In this document: positions 1 to 8,544 of the stretch, piece after piece
Numbering within the stretch: the stretch's first letter is position 1
How the letters are laid out: each line of letters opens with the position of its first letter
From: JAKBCQ01 sp021807585
GTDB lineage: Bacteria; Planctomycetota; Planctomycetia; Isosphaerales; Isosphaeraceae
DNA length: 31,791 nucleotides
Direction of reading: 5' to 3'
Assembly (NCBI GenBank): GCA_027325115.1
Contig: DAHWFG010000108.1
Location: 1 to 31,791 of the forward strand
Program-made: the position numbers and the translations under genes
The notes under the pieces: model-generated
What the model was told of the DNA's origin: nothing
Database searches by the model: none
The model's input: the letters and a program-made list of their open reading frames with translations, nothing else

Positions 1-136
1 GAAACGGCTTTACGCCGAGCTTTCCGAGAGCGATCGCGATTGGACGGGCGCCGATCTTGAAGCGGCGCGTGCGGCGTGCCACAACAACCTCGATTTCGCC
101 AATTTGCTTCCCCGCGCGGTTCGGGTTTTGTCGTAA
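1..136 (+). CDS. C-terminal fragment of an unidentified protein
   Basis: The frame that starts at base 2 is open to a TAA stop at 134-136 and gives the last 44 residues of a protein, ending in RAVRVLS. Codon use is GC-rich and matches the neighbouring genes, so I read it as the end of a real gene that begins outside the window. The fragment is hydrophilic, has a single cysteine and shows no motif I recognise. A 60-base gap and a good promoter follow it, so it is probably not co-transcribed with the glycosyltransferase gene. Confidence 0.6.
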   Translation, partial: KRLYAELSESDRDWTGADLEAARAACHNNLDFANLLPRAVRVLS

Positions 137-196
137 CATAGAGCCTCATTTGAGGTTGTGTTCGCCGGTTAACGTCGCCGCGTCGATCTTCGCGGG

Positions 197-225
197 TTGA
201 CACGGGGAGGAAGAACGGCTAGATT
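197..225 (+). promoter_or_regulatory. Sigma-70-like promoter for the glycosyltransferase gene
   Basis: A perfect -35 box TTGACA lies at 197-202 and a -10 box TAGATT at 220-225, separated by 17 bases. Transcription would start near 232 and leave a leader of about 180 bases before the glycosyltransferase start at 415. I see no strong hairpin or riboswitch in that leader. Prediction rests on consensus match and spacing only. Confidence 0.6.
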
Positions 226-414
226 TCGGCCGCGCGCCGAGACCTGAAAGGCGCGGGTCGCCGAACGTCGAAACGATTTGATTGAACAGCATATGAAGAT
301 ACACCAATTCGGCGTCGACGGCTTCTTGGGCTTTAAGGTCTTTCCGCGAGCACGGGCGATCCCAAGGACGGGGGCGCATTCCGGCCGCGCGAATCCGACG
401 GGCGAGGGTGGTTC

Positions 415-1602
415 ATGGACGATTTCCCCGCCGGTCCGGCGTGTTCGGAGCCGGGGAGGCCTCGACTTTCGGTCGTGATTCCCGTGCATAACGGCGGTCT
501 CGGCTTCGAGCGATGCCTCCGCCGGCTTCGTGATTCGGATCGGACCGATTTTGAACTCGTCGTCGTCGACGACGCGTCAACCGACGATTCTCCGCGAATC
601 GCCGAACAATTCGGCGCCAGATTGATCCGTCAGCCACGCAAAACGGGCCCCGCGCACGCCAGGAACGCGGGGGCGGTCGCGGCGACGGGTGAACTTATCT
701 TCTTTCTCGACGCCGACGTCGCGGTCCATCGCGATACGATCCGCCGAGCTCTCGCCCGGTTCGACCAGGATCCGACTCTCGACGCGCTCTTCGGGTCGTA
801 CGACGCGCAACCCGAGGCGCCGGGAATCGTCAGCCGATTCCGCAACCTGCTCCACCATTGGGTCCATCAACGCGGCGATTTCGATTCCAACGTCAGGCCC
901 GTCAAAACCTTCTGGACGGGGTGCGGCGTCATCCGCCGCGAACTCTTCCTCGAACTCGGCGGGTTCGACCCCAAACTGTACGCTCGTCCCGCGATCGAGG
1001 ACATCGAACTCGGATACCGGATTCACCGTTCGGGGCGCCGCGTCGTGCTGGCTCGCGACGTTCAGGCGACACACCTTAAACGCTGGACGCTTTTATCAAT
1101 GATCCGCACCGACGTGTTCCAACGAGGCGTCCCGTGGATGCTGTTGTTGTGGCGGATGAAGATCGACGAATCCGATCTGAACGTCAGTCACGGCCAGCGG
1201 CTGTGCGTCGTCGCGACCGCCGCTGCGCTCGCGAGCACGCCGTTCGTCGCGGTCGTACCCGCGCTCGGCTTCGCTCCCATCGCGGCGCTCGCGACCATTA
1301 TGCTTGTAAATCATGCGTTTTATCGATTTTTGATCAAACAAAAAGGCGTTGTGTTCGCGTTCGCGAGCGTTCCGGTCCATTTTGTTTATTACTGTTGCTG
1401 CGGAGCGTCGGTGGCGATCGCTCTCGGCGTGCGGGCCGCTGAAAGCGGCCGCGAGCGACGGATCGAGGCCGCGGGGACGCGCGTCGATTCGGCCGAAGTC
1501 GCGGCGTCGTCGAGGCGTCGGCAACGTCGGGGCGAATCGATCGCGCAATCGCTCCGCAAGGTCGACGAATCGGGAGGTCGCGACGATGATTCCCGCGAAT
1601 GA
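415..1602 (+). CDS. Family 2 glycosyltransferase, membrane-anchored
   Basis: A 395-residue GT-A fold glycosyltransferase that should transfer a sugar from a nucleotide-sugar donor on the cytoplasmic face of the membrane. The N-terminal nucleotide-binding strand (LSVVIPVHNG, residues 18-27), the VVVDDAST segment (about 49-56) and the metal-binding DxD in FLDAD (99-101) are all present. The acceptor-side acidic motif appears as AIEDIELGYRI near 195. Two or three hydrophobic stretches between about 265 and 345 look like membrane segments, and a charged arginine-rich tail of about 50 residues follows. Start 415 is preceded by a GAGGGTGG ribosome site. The last 17 bases overlap the DUF362 gene, which suggests coupled translation. 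The substrate cannot be told from sequence; glycolipid or exopolysaccharide assembly is a guess. Confidence 0.9.
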   Translation: MDDFPAGPACSEPGRPRLSVVIPVHNGGLGFERCLRRLRDSDRTDFELVVVDDASTDDSPRIAEQFGARLIRQPRKTGPAHARNAGAVAATGELIFFLDADVAVHRDTIRRALARFDQDPTLDALFGSYDAQPEAPGIVSRFRNLLHHWVHQRGDFDSNVRPVKTFWTGCGVIRRELFLELGGFDPKLYARPAIEDIELGYRIHRSGRRVVLARDVQATHLKRWTLLSMIRTDVFQRGVPWMLLLWRMKIDESDLNVSHGQRLCVVATAAALASTPFVAVVPALGFAPIAALATIMLVNHAFYRFLIKQKGVVFAFASVPVHFVYYCCCGASVAIALGVRAAESGRERRIEAAGTRVDSAEVAASSRRRQRRGESIAQSLRKVDESGGRDDDSRE

Positions 1603-2749
1603 ACGCTCTGGTCCGAAGGTCGCACTCGTAAAAACGAACCGAAGACGCGACGGCGCCGCCGAGGCGCTCGCTCTTTTAAGCGACGAGATCGCGGCGATCG
1701 CGCACGACGAGGTCGTGATCAAACCGAATCTCGTGAGTCATCGGAATCAACTCGCGTCTACGCATGTGGATACGCTTTCGGCGACGGTCGATCGCCTGCT
1801 CGCCGCGGGGGCGCGTTCGATCACGATCGCCGAGGGGGCGAGCAAAGCTTCGGAGGGGTTCGCGGCGTTCGGCTACCGGGACGTCCTCCGCGGCTTACCG
1901 GTCCGATTTTTCGACATCAATCGCGACGAGACCGAATGGGACGAGATCGAGCTGCGCGGGATCGACGGATCGACGCGCGTTGCGCGGATCTCGCGCACGC
2001 TCGCCCGCGCCCGGTCGCGCGTTTCGCTCGCGCTTTGCAAAACGCACGTCAATACGCTTGCCACCTTTTCACTTAAGAATATGCTCTCGTGCATTCATCC
2101 CGACGATCGGACGATGATGCACGGTTACGCCCCCGACCGCCCCGCGTGGACGGGCCGGCGCGCCGCCGCGGTGAGGTTTCTCAAAGGAGACGACCTCGCG
2201 GTGCGTGCGGCGACAAGGCTGCTCGGGAGGTTGAAGCGGATCAAGTTTCGGCTCGAGGGAAAAGATCGATCGACAAACCCGAGGCCGCTTTCGGCCGCGG
2301 ACGCGGCGTTTCTGCGGTCGTCGGCGACTCTCGGATCGAACTTGGTCGCGCTTTCGCGGAGGGTCAAGCCTCATTTTTCGGTCGTCGACGGCTTCGTCGC
2401 GATGCATCGCGAGGGTCCGCGCCACGGAACTCCGTACCGGCTGGGAGCGATGATCGCGGGGCGCGACGCGGTCGCGGTCGACGCGGTCGCCGCGGCCGTC
2501 ATGGGATTCGACCCATTTTCAATCGATCATATTGCTAAAATTCATGATGAAGGTCTCGGGACCGCCGATCTTAACGCGATCGAAATCGTCGGAGATCAAC
2601 TCTCGACGGTTCGACGGCGGCTCGTTCCCCACTCGCACGCGGCGATCCTCGGCCGAATCGGCGAGATCGAGCCGATCGCGAATCTCGTCCCCGCTCCTCA
2701 TTTTGAAAGATCGATCGATCGCGTCGACTCAATGAAATCAAACATTTAA
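1586..2749 (+). CDS. DUF362 family protein
   Basis: A 387-residue protein of the DUF362 family, whose biochemical role is not established. Family hallmarks seen are VVIKPNLVSH near residue 46, a THVDTLSATVDRLLAAG helix, an acidic GASK loop, the CKTHVNTLATFSLKNML block near 150-165 and the C-terminal VVDGFVAMHREGPRHG and DAVAVDAVAAAVMGFDP segments. The ferredoxin-like 4Fe-4S domain that some members carry at the C-terminus is absent. I place the start at ATG 1586 because GGGAGG lies eight bases upstream; the open frame continues upstream to 1349, but that part reads as arginine-rich out-of-frame sequence inside the glycosyltransferase gene. The 17-base overlap with the glycosyltransferase suggests the two act together. 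Confidence 0.8.
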   Translation: MIPANERSGPKVALVKTNRRRDGAAEALALLSDEIAAIAHDEVVIKPNLVSHRNQLASTHVDTLSATVDRLLAAGARSITIAEGASKASEGFAAFGYRDVLRGLPVRFFDINRDETEWDEIELRGIDGSTRVARISRTLARARSRVSLALCKTHVNTLATFSLKNMLSCIHPDDRTMMHGYAPDRPAWTGRRAAAVRFLKGDDLAVRAATRLLGRLKRIKFRLEGKDRSTNPRPLSAADAAFLRSSATLGSNLVALSRRVKPHFSVVDGFVAMHREGPRHGTPYRLGAMIAGRDAVAVDAVAAAVMGFDPFSIDHIAKIHDEGLGTADLNAIEIVGDQLSTVRRRLVPHSHAAILGRIGEIEPIANLVPAPHFERSIDRVDSMKSNI

Positions 2750-2785
2750 TATCATTCATAAAAAGATTTCTTGTCACCTCATCAC

Positions 2786-2817
2786 ATTCATCGATCGGGC
2801 TCGATCGGCGGATGAAT
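2786..2817. repeat. Hairpin-forming inverted repeat between two operons
   Basis: ATTCAT at 2786-2791 pairs with ATGAAT at 2812-2817, and two CGATCG copies inside pair around a GGCT loop. A four-base bulge interrupts the 3' arm. It lies 37 bases after the DUF362 stop and before the next promoter, where a terminator would be expected, but no run of T follows, so it may only be a chance product of the abundant CGATCG word. Confidence 0.35.
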
Positions 2818-2839
2818 CGATTCGATCGATGCGACCCCG

Positions 2840-2868
2840 TTGAATCGGCGCGCGGTGCGCGCTAAATT
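2840..2868 (+). promoter_or_regulatory. Sigma-70-like promoter for the molybdenum hydroxylase genes
   Basis: TTGAAT at 2840-2845 and TAAATT at 2863-2868 are separated by exactly 17 bases. A start of transcription near 2875 would give a leader of about 57 bases before GTG 2932, which has a strong AAGGAGGGG ribosome site. Confidence 0.5.
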
Positions 2869-2931
2869 CTTCGTTGAGCGATCCCCCGTTGGGCGGATCG
2901 ACCGCGAATCCTCGGATGAAAGGAGGGGATC

Positions 2932-3411
2932 GTGCCCGCAATCGAGGCGATTGAGGTGAACGGCAAGCGGATGAAGGTTGAGGTCGACGGCGATCGGTCG
3001 CTGCTCGGCGTGCTTCGCGACGTTCTCGACCTGACCGGGGCGAAATACGGCTGCGGCGAGGGACGATGCGGGGCGTGCACCGTGCTCGTCGACGGAGCGC
3101 CCGTGCGGTCGTGCGTGACGCGCGTCGGCGACGTCGCGTCGAAGGCGATCACGACGATCGAGGGGCTCGAACGCGACGGCTCGCTCCACCCGCTCCAGCG
3201 GGCTTTCCTCGAAACGGGGGCGATGCAGTGCGGTTACTGCACGTGCGGGATGATCCTCTCGGGGGTCGCGCTCCTTAACACAAAACCCGATCCCTCGCGC
3301 GAGGAGATCGTCGAAGCGATGAACGGCAACATGTGCCGCTGCGGAACATATCCAAGAATCATCGCGGCGATTCGACTCGCGGCGCGGAGTTTGAAAGGAG
3401 GATCGCGATGA
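2932..3411 (+). CDS. Molybdenum hydroxylase 2Fe-2S small subunit (IorA/CoxS type)
   Basis: A 159-residue electron-transfer subunit of the xanthine oxidase family. The plant-type 2Fe-2S cluster is ligated by C41, C46, C49 and C61 (CGEGRCGAC then a fourth Cys). The second, helical 2Fe-2S cluster uses C100, C103, C135 and C137 (QCGYC and CRCG). Q99 matches the glutamine that contacts the molybdopterin cytosine dinucleotide cofactor in this family. Length is normal for a stand-alone small subunit. The start is GTG 2932, fixed by AAGGAGGGG just upstream. The stop overlaps the next start as ATGA. Electrons from substrate hydroxylation at the molybdenum site of the large subunit would pass through these clusters. 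Confidence 0.92.
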   Translation: MPAIEAIEVNGKRMKVEVDGDRSLLGVLRDVLDLTGAKYGCGEGRCGACTVLVDGAPVRSCVTRVGDVASKAITTIEGLERDGSLHPLQRAFLETGAMQCGYCTCGMILSGVALLNTKPDPSREEIVEAMNGNMCRCGTYPRIIAAIRLAARSLKGGSR

Positions 3412-5624
3412 ACGTTCTCAAAGATCAAGATTCGACGATTCTCGGCGAAAGCGAAAACGATGAGATCGCGATCGAGCCCGAACGGTACGAGCTGTTCGAG
3501 AGCCCCTGGAACGGCTTTGAGATCGATCGCCGAGGGTTTCTCGGGACGGTCGGGATCGGCCTGATCGTTTATTTACTTTTTAATCGTGAAGAGATCGAAG
3601 CGCAAGAATCGGGAGGCGGAAGGCGGCCGCGCGGCGGAGGGGGTCGGGGCGCGCCGAGCGACGTTGCGGCGTGGCTGGGGATCGACGCCGACGGCAAGGC
3701 GAAAGTTCTGACGGGGAAAGTCGAGGTCGGCCAAAACATTCGTACTTCGCTCACGCAGGCGGTCGCCGAAGAATTGAGGATCGCGCCCGAGGCGATCGCG
3801 CTTCTGATGGGAGACACGCGCTTCGTTCCGTTCGATATGGGGACGTTCGGCAGCCGCACGACCCCCGACATGTCGCGCAGGCTCCGCGGAGTCGCCGCGA
3901 CTGCGCGCGAGCTTTTGATCGACCTCGCGGCCCAAAAATGGAAGGTCGATCGCTCCGAATTGATCGCCGAGGACGGCAAGATTGTTCATAAGACGAATCA
4001 CCAATCGGCGACTTACGGCGAGCTGACGCACGGCGAGAAGCTCGTCAAAGAGGTTTCGGCCGATCCGCCGACGACCCCCGCGGATCGTCGGGCTGTGATG
4101 GGGAAATCGCTCGCCAAAATCGACGGCGCGTCGTTCGTCACGGGATCGCACAAGTACGCTTCCGATATCAAACGTCCCGGCATGTGGTATGGCAAAGTTC
4201 TGAGGGCGCCCGGTCCGGGGGCCAAGGCGGTTTCGGTCGATACGACCGAGGCGGAGCGGATCGAGAGCGTGATCGTGGTACGCGACGGCGATTTCATCGG
4301 AGTCGTCGCGGCCGACGAATCGCTCGCGAATCGCGCTCTCAAGGCGATCAAGGCCGAATGGAAAACGGTCGATTCGGGCGTCTCGAACAAGAACTTGTAT
4401 GAAGAGCTTAAAAAGACGGCGGGCGAATCGCGCGGCGGAGGTCGAGACGGCGGGGGAGGGGGGAATCGATCGGGTTCGATCGATCAGGCTCTCAAGTCCG
4501 CCGAAGTGAAACTCGAACAAGTTTACACAATTGCGTATATTGCTCACGCTCCGCTCGAGCCGAGATCGGCGGTCGCCGAATGGAACGACGGCGAGCCGAC
4601 GGTTTGGACGGGAACGCAGCGTCCGTTCGGGGTGCGCGGCGAGATCGCGGCGGCGTTTCGGATCGCCGAGGATAAAGTGCGGGTGATCGTCCCCGATACG
4701 GGCGCGGGCTACGGCGGCAAACACACGGGAGAGGCCGCGGTCGAGGCGGCGCGGCTCGCCAAAGCCGCGAAACGACCCGTCAAACTCGTTTGGACTCGTG
4801 AAGAAGAATTCACCTGGGCGTATTTTCGACCCGCGGGGGTGATCGAGGTCAAAAGCGGAGCGACCCGCTCGGGGAATTTCACGGCGTGGGATTTTCATAA
4901 CTACAATTCAGGAGGGTCGGCGATCAACCCGCCGTACGAGATTCCGGCGAAACGAGCCGAGTTCCACGCGTCGAAATCGCCGCTTCGGCAGGGGTCTTAT
5001 CGCGCGCTCGCGGCGACCGCGAATCACTTCGCGCGTGAGACGCACGTCGACGAGTTGGCGCACGAGCTCAAAATCGATCCGGTCGAATTCCGCCTGCGAA
5101 ACCTCAAGGACGAACGCGTGAAAGGCGTTCTTGAAGCCGCGGTCAAAGCCTTCGGCGATCGCAAACCGACAGAGCGAGGCCGAGGGTTCGGCGTCGCGGT
5201 CGGAACCGATAAAGGCGGTTACATCGCCACATGCGTTGAGGTTTTGGTCGATCGCGAGACGGGTCGGGTTTCGGTCGTCAAAGCGGTTTCGGCGTTCGAT
5301 TGCGGAGCGGTCGTCAACCCCGATCATCTTAAGAATCAGGTCGAGGGGGCGATGATCATGGGGATCGGCGGAGCTCTTTTCGAGGCGATCGAGTTCGATT
5401 CGAACAGGATCCTAAACGGTCGGTTTTCGCGATATCGCGTCCCACGATTCGCCGACACACCCGAGATCGAGGTCGTGCTCGTCGACCGCAAGGAACTGGC
5501 GTCGGCGGGCGCCGGCGAATCGCCGATCGTCGCGATCGCTCCGGCGATCGGTAACGCGATCTTCCAGGCGACGGGGGTTCGCCTGCGTTCGCTCCCGCTC
5601 GCTCCGCGAGGAGTCAAAGTTTAG
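3408..5624 (+). CDS. Molybdenum hydroxylase large subunit, isoquinoline 1-oxidoreductase beta-like
   Basis: A 738-residue molybdenum-cofactor-binding subunit. The order of domains fits IorB rather than classical xanthine dehydrogenase: an N-terminal segment that carries part of the second molybdenum-binding domain (AAWLGIDADGKAKVLTGKVE near 85-105), the a/b hammerhead-like part around 225-320, then the cofactor domain with GAGYGGKHTGEAAVEAARLA and a C-terminal GAGESP whose Glu, about residue 704, matches the catalytic base. A twin-arginine motif DRRGFLGTVGIG sits at residues 40-51 after an unusually long acidic N-terminus, followed by a hydrophobic stretch and a glycine/arginine-rich linker; a clear signal-peptidase site is missing, so it may stay anchored. 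ATG 3408 has AAAGGAGGA upstream and overlaps the small-subunit stop. No FAD subunit, cytochrome subunit or cofactor-insertion factor is nearby. Substrate unknown. Confidence 0.88.
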   Translation: MNVLKDQDSTILGESENDEIAIEPERYELFESPWNGFEIDRRGFLGTVGIGLIVYLLFNREEIEAQESGGGRRPRGGGGRGAPSDVAAWLGIDADGKAKVLTGKVEVGQNIRTSLTQAVAEELRIAPEAIALLMGDTRFVPFDMGTFGSRTTPDMSRRLRGVAATARELLIDLAAQKWKVDRSELIAEDGKIVHKTNHQSATYGELTHGEKLVKEVSADPPTTPADRRAVMGKSLAKIDGASFVTGSHKYASDIKRPGMWYGKVLRAPGPGAKAVSVDTTEAERIESVIVVRDGDFIGVVAADESLANRALKAIKAEWKTVDSGVSNKNLYEELKKTAGESRGGGRDGGGGGNRSGSIDQALKSAEVKLEQVYTIAYIAHAPLEPRSAVAEWNDGEPTVWTGTQRPFGVRGEIAAAFRIAEDKVRVIVPDTGAGYGGKHTGEAAVEAARLAKAAKRPVKLVWTREEEFTWAYFRPAGVIEVKSGATRSGNFTAWDFHNYNSGGSAINPPYEIPAKRAEFHASKSPLRQGSYRALAATANHFARETHVDELAHELKIDPVEFRLRNLKDERVKGVLEAAVKAFGDRKPTERGRGFGVAVGTDKGGYIATCVEVLVDRETGRVSVVKAVSAFDCGAVVNPDHLKNQVEGAMIMGIGGALFEAIEFDSNRILNGRFSRYRVPRFADTPEIEVVLVDRKELASAGAGESPIVAIAPAIGNAIFQATGVRLRSLPLAPRGVKV

Positions 5625-5660
5625 AACGACTGAAGATTGGATCGTAACTCAAATTCGGAA

Positions 5661-8267
5661 TCATGATTTCTTGACGAGGGGTCGAATCGAAACGGGCTCG
5701 CTCGGCGGCGGAGCGAGCGAGCCCCGCGTCACTCCGTATTCGTTGATCGCGCCCAGCTCGCGGCGGAGCGATTTCAAGTCGCGTCGGCCCGCGATCGCTT
5801 CGCGATAGAGCGAAAGCGTTCGTATCGTCGATTCGGCGTCGTCGTCGAGGAGTTCGACGCGAAAGCGGTCGGCGCCGCGTGCGATCAGCTCGGGCAAATA
5901 TTCGGCGGCGGTTTGCGGGCTCGCGTGAAAGAGGGTGTTGCGGCAGCCGACGTCGGCCTTGAGCGGATGTTCAAGCCCGACGCGATCGCGCAGCTTCACT
6001 TCATGAAAATCGCACGGACGTCCGCAGTTCGTCTTGTCGGTCCCAGGAGAAAGCACGGCGCAGAACACGCAATGCTCCATATGAAACATCGGTACGTGCT
6101 GGTGAATCACGATTTCAAGAACGTTTCGGCGCAATGATTTAACAAGTTCATACAGTTGATCGATATTTAGATCGTAAGAAGCCGTCACGCGTTCGGCGCC
6201 GGCTTTGTGCAAAAGCTCGACCGAGAGCTCGTTCGCGGCGTTGAGCGAGAAATCGGCGACAAACGGAATCGCCTCGCTCGCGCAGAAATAAAGCCCCCCC
6301 GCGTTGCGTACGAGGATTCCGTCGCCGCCCGCCCGAGCGATGCGGCCGAACATTCCCGCCTCGCCCGGCTTCTCGATCCGGGGCGTCGCCGCGAAAACGC
6401 GGCGCGATCCCCGATCGCGCAAGCGGACGATCGCTTCGGCATAACGCGTGATGTCTTGAAAATCCAAATAAATCAGCGAAACGCCGCAATCGACCGCGGC
6501 CTCGGCCTGATCGATCGTCCGACACAACGCCGAGATCTCGGGATCGGTCACCGGAATGTTCACACACGATTCTTTGGAATCGCCGATCCGACTCTTGAGA
6601 GCCGGCGCACAGGCTTCGGCGGCGATCCCACGCTCCCGCGGGATGCTCGCGAGTTCGTCGAATCGAGCGATCCAGCCTCGCCGGAGCGCATTCAAGACGC
6701 TCGATGGAACGAGCGGATCTCCCGCGAGATCGACCGAGAACTCGCCGAGCGCGTATCCCGTCCCTCCCAGGCGATCGATCTGGGCGCGGAGCGATTCGAA
6801 CGTCGCGGGACGATTCAACGCTCGCTCGAGCGGCTTGATCCCCTCGACCCGCGCCCGCCTGCCGTCCGCAGCGACCCCCTCTAAAACCAAATGCTCGCCG
6901 ACATGAGCATAAATATGCGTATTAATTTTTAGCGAACGACGCGGCGGACCCGAGAACGTCTTGCGGAGTTTGCGGGTGAGTTCGGGGTCGTCGGTTTTCC
7001 AGACTGCTCCGCCGATCCGGAGCGATTGCAAGTCGACATCGCCGCGGCCGAAACCGAGCGCGGCTTTCCCGTCGGAAAGCTCTCCGGAGACTCGTTGAAA
7101 CGTTCCTTTGGGGCCGGGACGAAGGACCTCGTAAACGCGTCCTCCTTGTTCGTCGATTCCAAGCGATTCGTCGCCGTCGAAAACGATTCCGTCGCCCGGT
7201 TTGATCGCCGATCTTAGTTCGACGATCGCGTAACGGTCGGTGATGGATACGACCTCGCCGAGCCTGAGCCCTCGTTTTTTTGAGTAATCGCCGCGGACGA
7301 GCGTTTTGTGGTTGTTTCCGTCAAAAAAGCCGCGACTGAATCCGCGTGAGAACGAGAGTTCCATCTCGTCGATATCGCGCCGGGTCCATTGCGCCGGCTT
7401 TCCCGCGAGAGCCGCGTCGAGCGCTCGGCGATAATGCGACGTAATGTTCGCTACATATTCAGGTGTTTTTAACCGTCCTTCGATCTTGAGGCTCGCGATT
7501 CCAAGCTCGACGAGTTTGGGAACGAGCTCGAACGCGGCGAGATCTTTGGGGCTCAAGAGAAACTTGGTTGCGTCGAGATCGACCGTCTCGCCGTCGCGGA
7601 CGATCTCATACGGCAGTCGACACGCCTGGGCGCATTCGCCGCGGTTGGCCGAGCGTCCGCCGAGCGCCTCGCTCGTCAGGCACTGTCCCGAATACGCCAC
7701 ACAGAGCGCTCCATGAACGAACACCTCGAGAGGAAGCTCGGATACGCGTTGAATGCGTTCGATTTCGACGAGAGAGAGTTCGCGCGCCAAAATGACCCGA
7801 GAACAGCCGAGTTCGCGCGCCAGCCTCACCCCCGAGGCGCTCGTGATCGACATTTGTGTGGACGCGTGGATTTCAAGATCGGCGGTGATCGATCGGATCA
7901 GCCTGCAAAGCCCAAGATCCTGTGCGATGACCGCGTCGACCCCCGCTGCGGCGACCTCGCGGACGATCCGCTCGATCTCGCCGATCTCTTCAGGAAATAC
8001 CAACGTGTTTAATGTCACATATCCGCGCACGCCACGACGATGAAGAATCGCCATGATTTCGCCGAGTTCGTCGAGATCGAAGTTCGCCGCGCGGGCGCGT
8101 GCGTTATGCCCGTGCAGGCCGAAATAGATCGCGTCGGCGCCGTTTTCGATCGCGGCGAAAAGGCATTCGCGATCGCCCGCGGGCGCGAGAAGCTCGGTCG
8201 ACGCGCGATTGCTCGAATTAGCGGCCGCGGCGGATTCGGATTCGGTTCCTGAAACGGGATTCGGCAT
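5661..8267 (-). CDS. U32 family protein with DUF3656-like middle, RlhA-like
   Basis: An 868-residue U32 family protein. The N-terminal U32 barrel starts with ELLAPAGD at 25-32 and runs through NGADAIYFG and LEIHASTQMS. The family cysteine cluster is present near residues 190-220 (SGQC then RGECAQACRLPY). A central part of about 250 residues fits the DUF3656 position. The C-terminal third repeats U32-like sequence and has a second cysteine cluster (HCVFC, NCGRPC, VGCRN) near 770-815. Characterised relatives include RlhA, which modifies 23S rRNA, and UbiU/UbiV, which carry 4Fe-4S clusters; peptidase activity is doubtful for the family. I chose ATG 8267 because homology begins about 25 residues later; ATG 8360 would add 31 residues. 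Neither start has a strong ribosome site. It ends 36 bases from the convergent hydroxylase gene. Confidence 0.82.
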   Translation of the reverse strand: MPNPVSGTESESAAAANSSNRASTELLAPAGDRECLFAAIENGADAIYFGLHGHNARARAANFDLDELGEIMAILHRRGVRGYVTLNTLVFPEEIGEIERIVREVAAAGVDAVIAQDLGLCRLIRSITADLEIHASTQMSITSASGVRLARELGCSRVILARELSLVEIERIQRVSELPLEVFVHGALCVAYSGQCLTSEALGGRSANRGECAQACRLPYEIVRDGETVDLDATKFLLSPKDLAAFELVPKLVELGIASLKIEGRLKTPEYVANITSHYRRALDAALAGKPAQWTRRDIDEMELSFSRGFSRGFFDGNNHKTLVRGDYSKKRGLRLGEVVSITDRYAIVELRSAIKPGDGIVFDGDESLGIDEQGGRVYEVLRPGPKGTFQRVSGELSDGKAALGFGRGDVDLQSLRIGGAVWKTDDPELTRKLRKTFSGPPRRSLKINTHIYAHVGEHLVLEGVAADGRRARVEGIKPLERALNRPATFESLRAQIDRLGGTGYALGEFSVDLAGDPLVPSSVLNALRRGWIARFDELASIPRERGIAAEACAPALKSRIGDSKESCVNIPVTDPEISALCRTIDQAEAAVDCGVSLIYLDFQDITRYAEAIVRLRDRGSRRVFAATPRIEKPGEAGMFGRIARAGGDGILVRNAGGLYFCASEAIPFVADFSLNAANELSVELLHKAGAERVTASYDLNIDQLYELVKSLRRNVLEIVIHQHVPMFHMEHCVFCAVLSPGTDKTNCGRPCDFHEVKLRDRVGLEHPLKADVGCRNTLFHASPQTAAEYLPELIARGADRFRVELLDDDAESTIRTLSLYREAIAGRRDLKSLRRELGAINEYGVTRGSLAPPPSEPVSIRPLVKKS

Positions 8268-8544
8268 CGATTCGATTTCTGATTCCAAAAAGACGGATTG
8301 CGGGGAATGATTTCCGTCGGTCGTCGCCGTCCTGGCGCGCGGATTCTCCACCTCGATCATTGTGGCTCGAACGACTTCGATTCGACAAGCTCGGCGGCGT
8401 CGAATCCAGGCCGGCGCCGGTTGATAAGACGATGCGCGACGATCGTTTCTCCGCTTGAACCGCTTGCGTGCAAGCTTCGTTTTCGATTCAATAGAGACGA
8501 TGCGAACGGTTCTCGCTCGCTCCGCAATCGCCAGAGGTTCGTTC

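Noticed and set aside
278..478. 66-residue open frame in the glycosyltransferase leader
   Set aside because: No ribosome site and it overlaps the glycosyltransferase start out of frame; a leader peptide cannot be excluded but is not supported.
3573..4898. 441-residue open frame on the minus strand
   Set aside because: It lies fully opposite the molybdenum hydroxylase large subunit, is rich in Arg, and shows no domain; a by-product of GC-rich coding.
8463..8474. CTTGC-GT-GCAAG inverted repeat between the U32 and binding-protein genes
   Set aside because: Five-base arms only; expected by chance and not placed on a convincing promoter.
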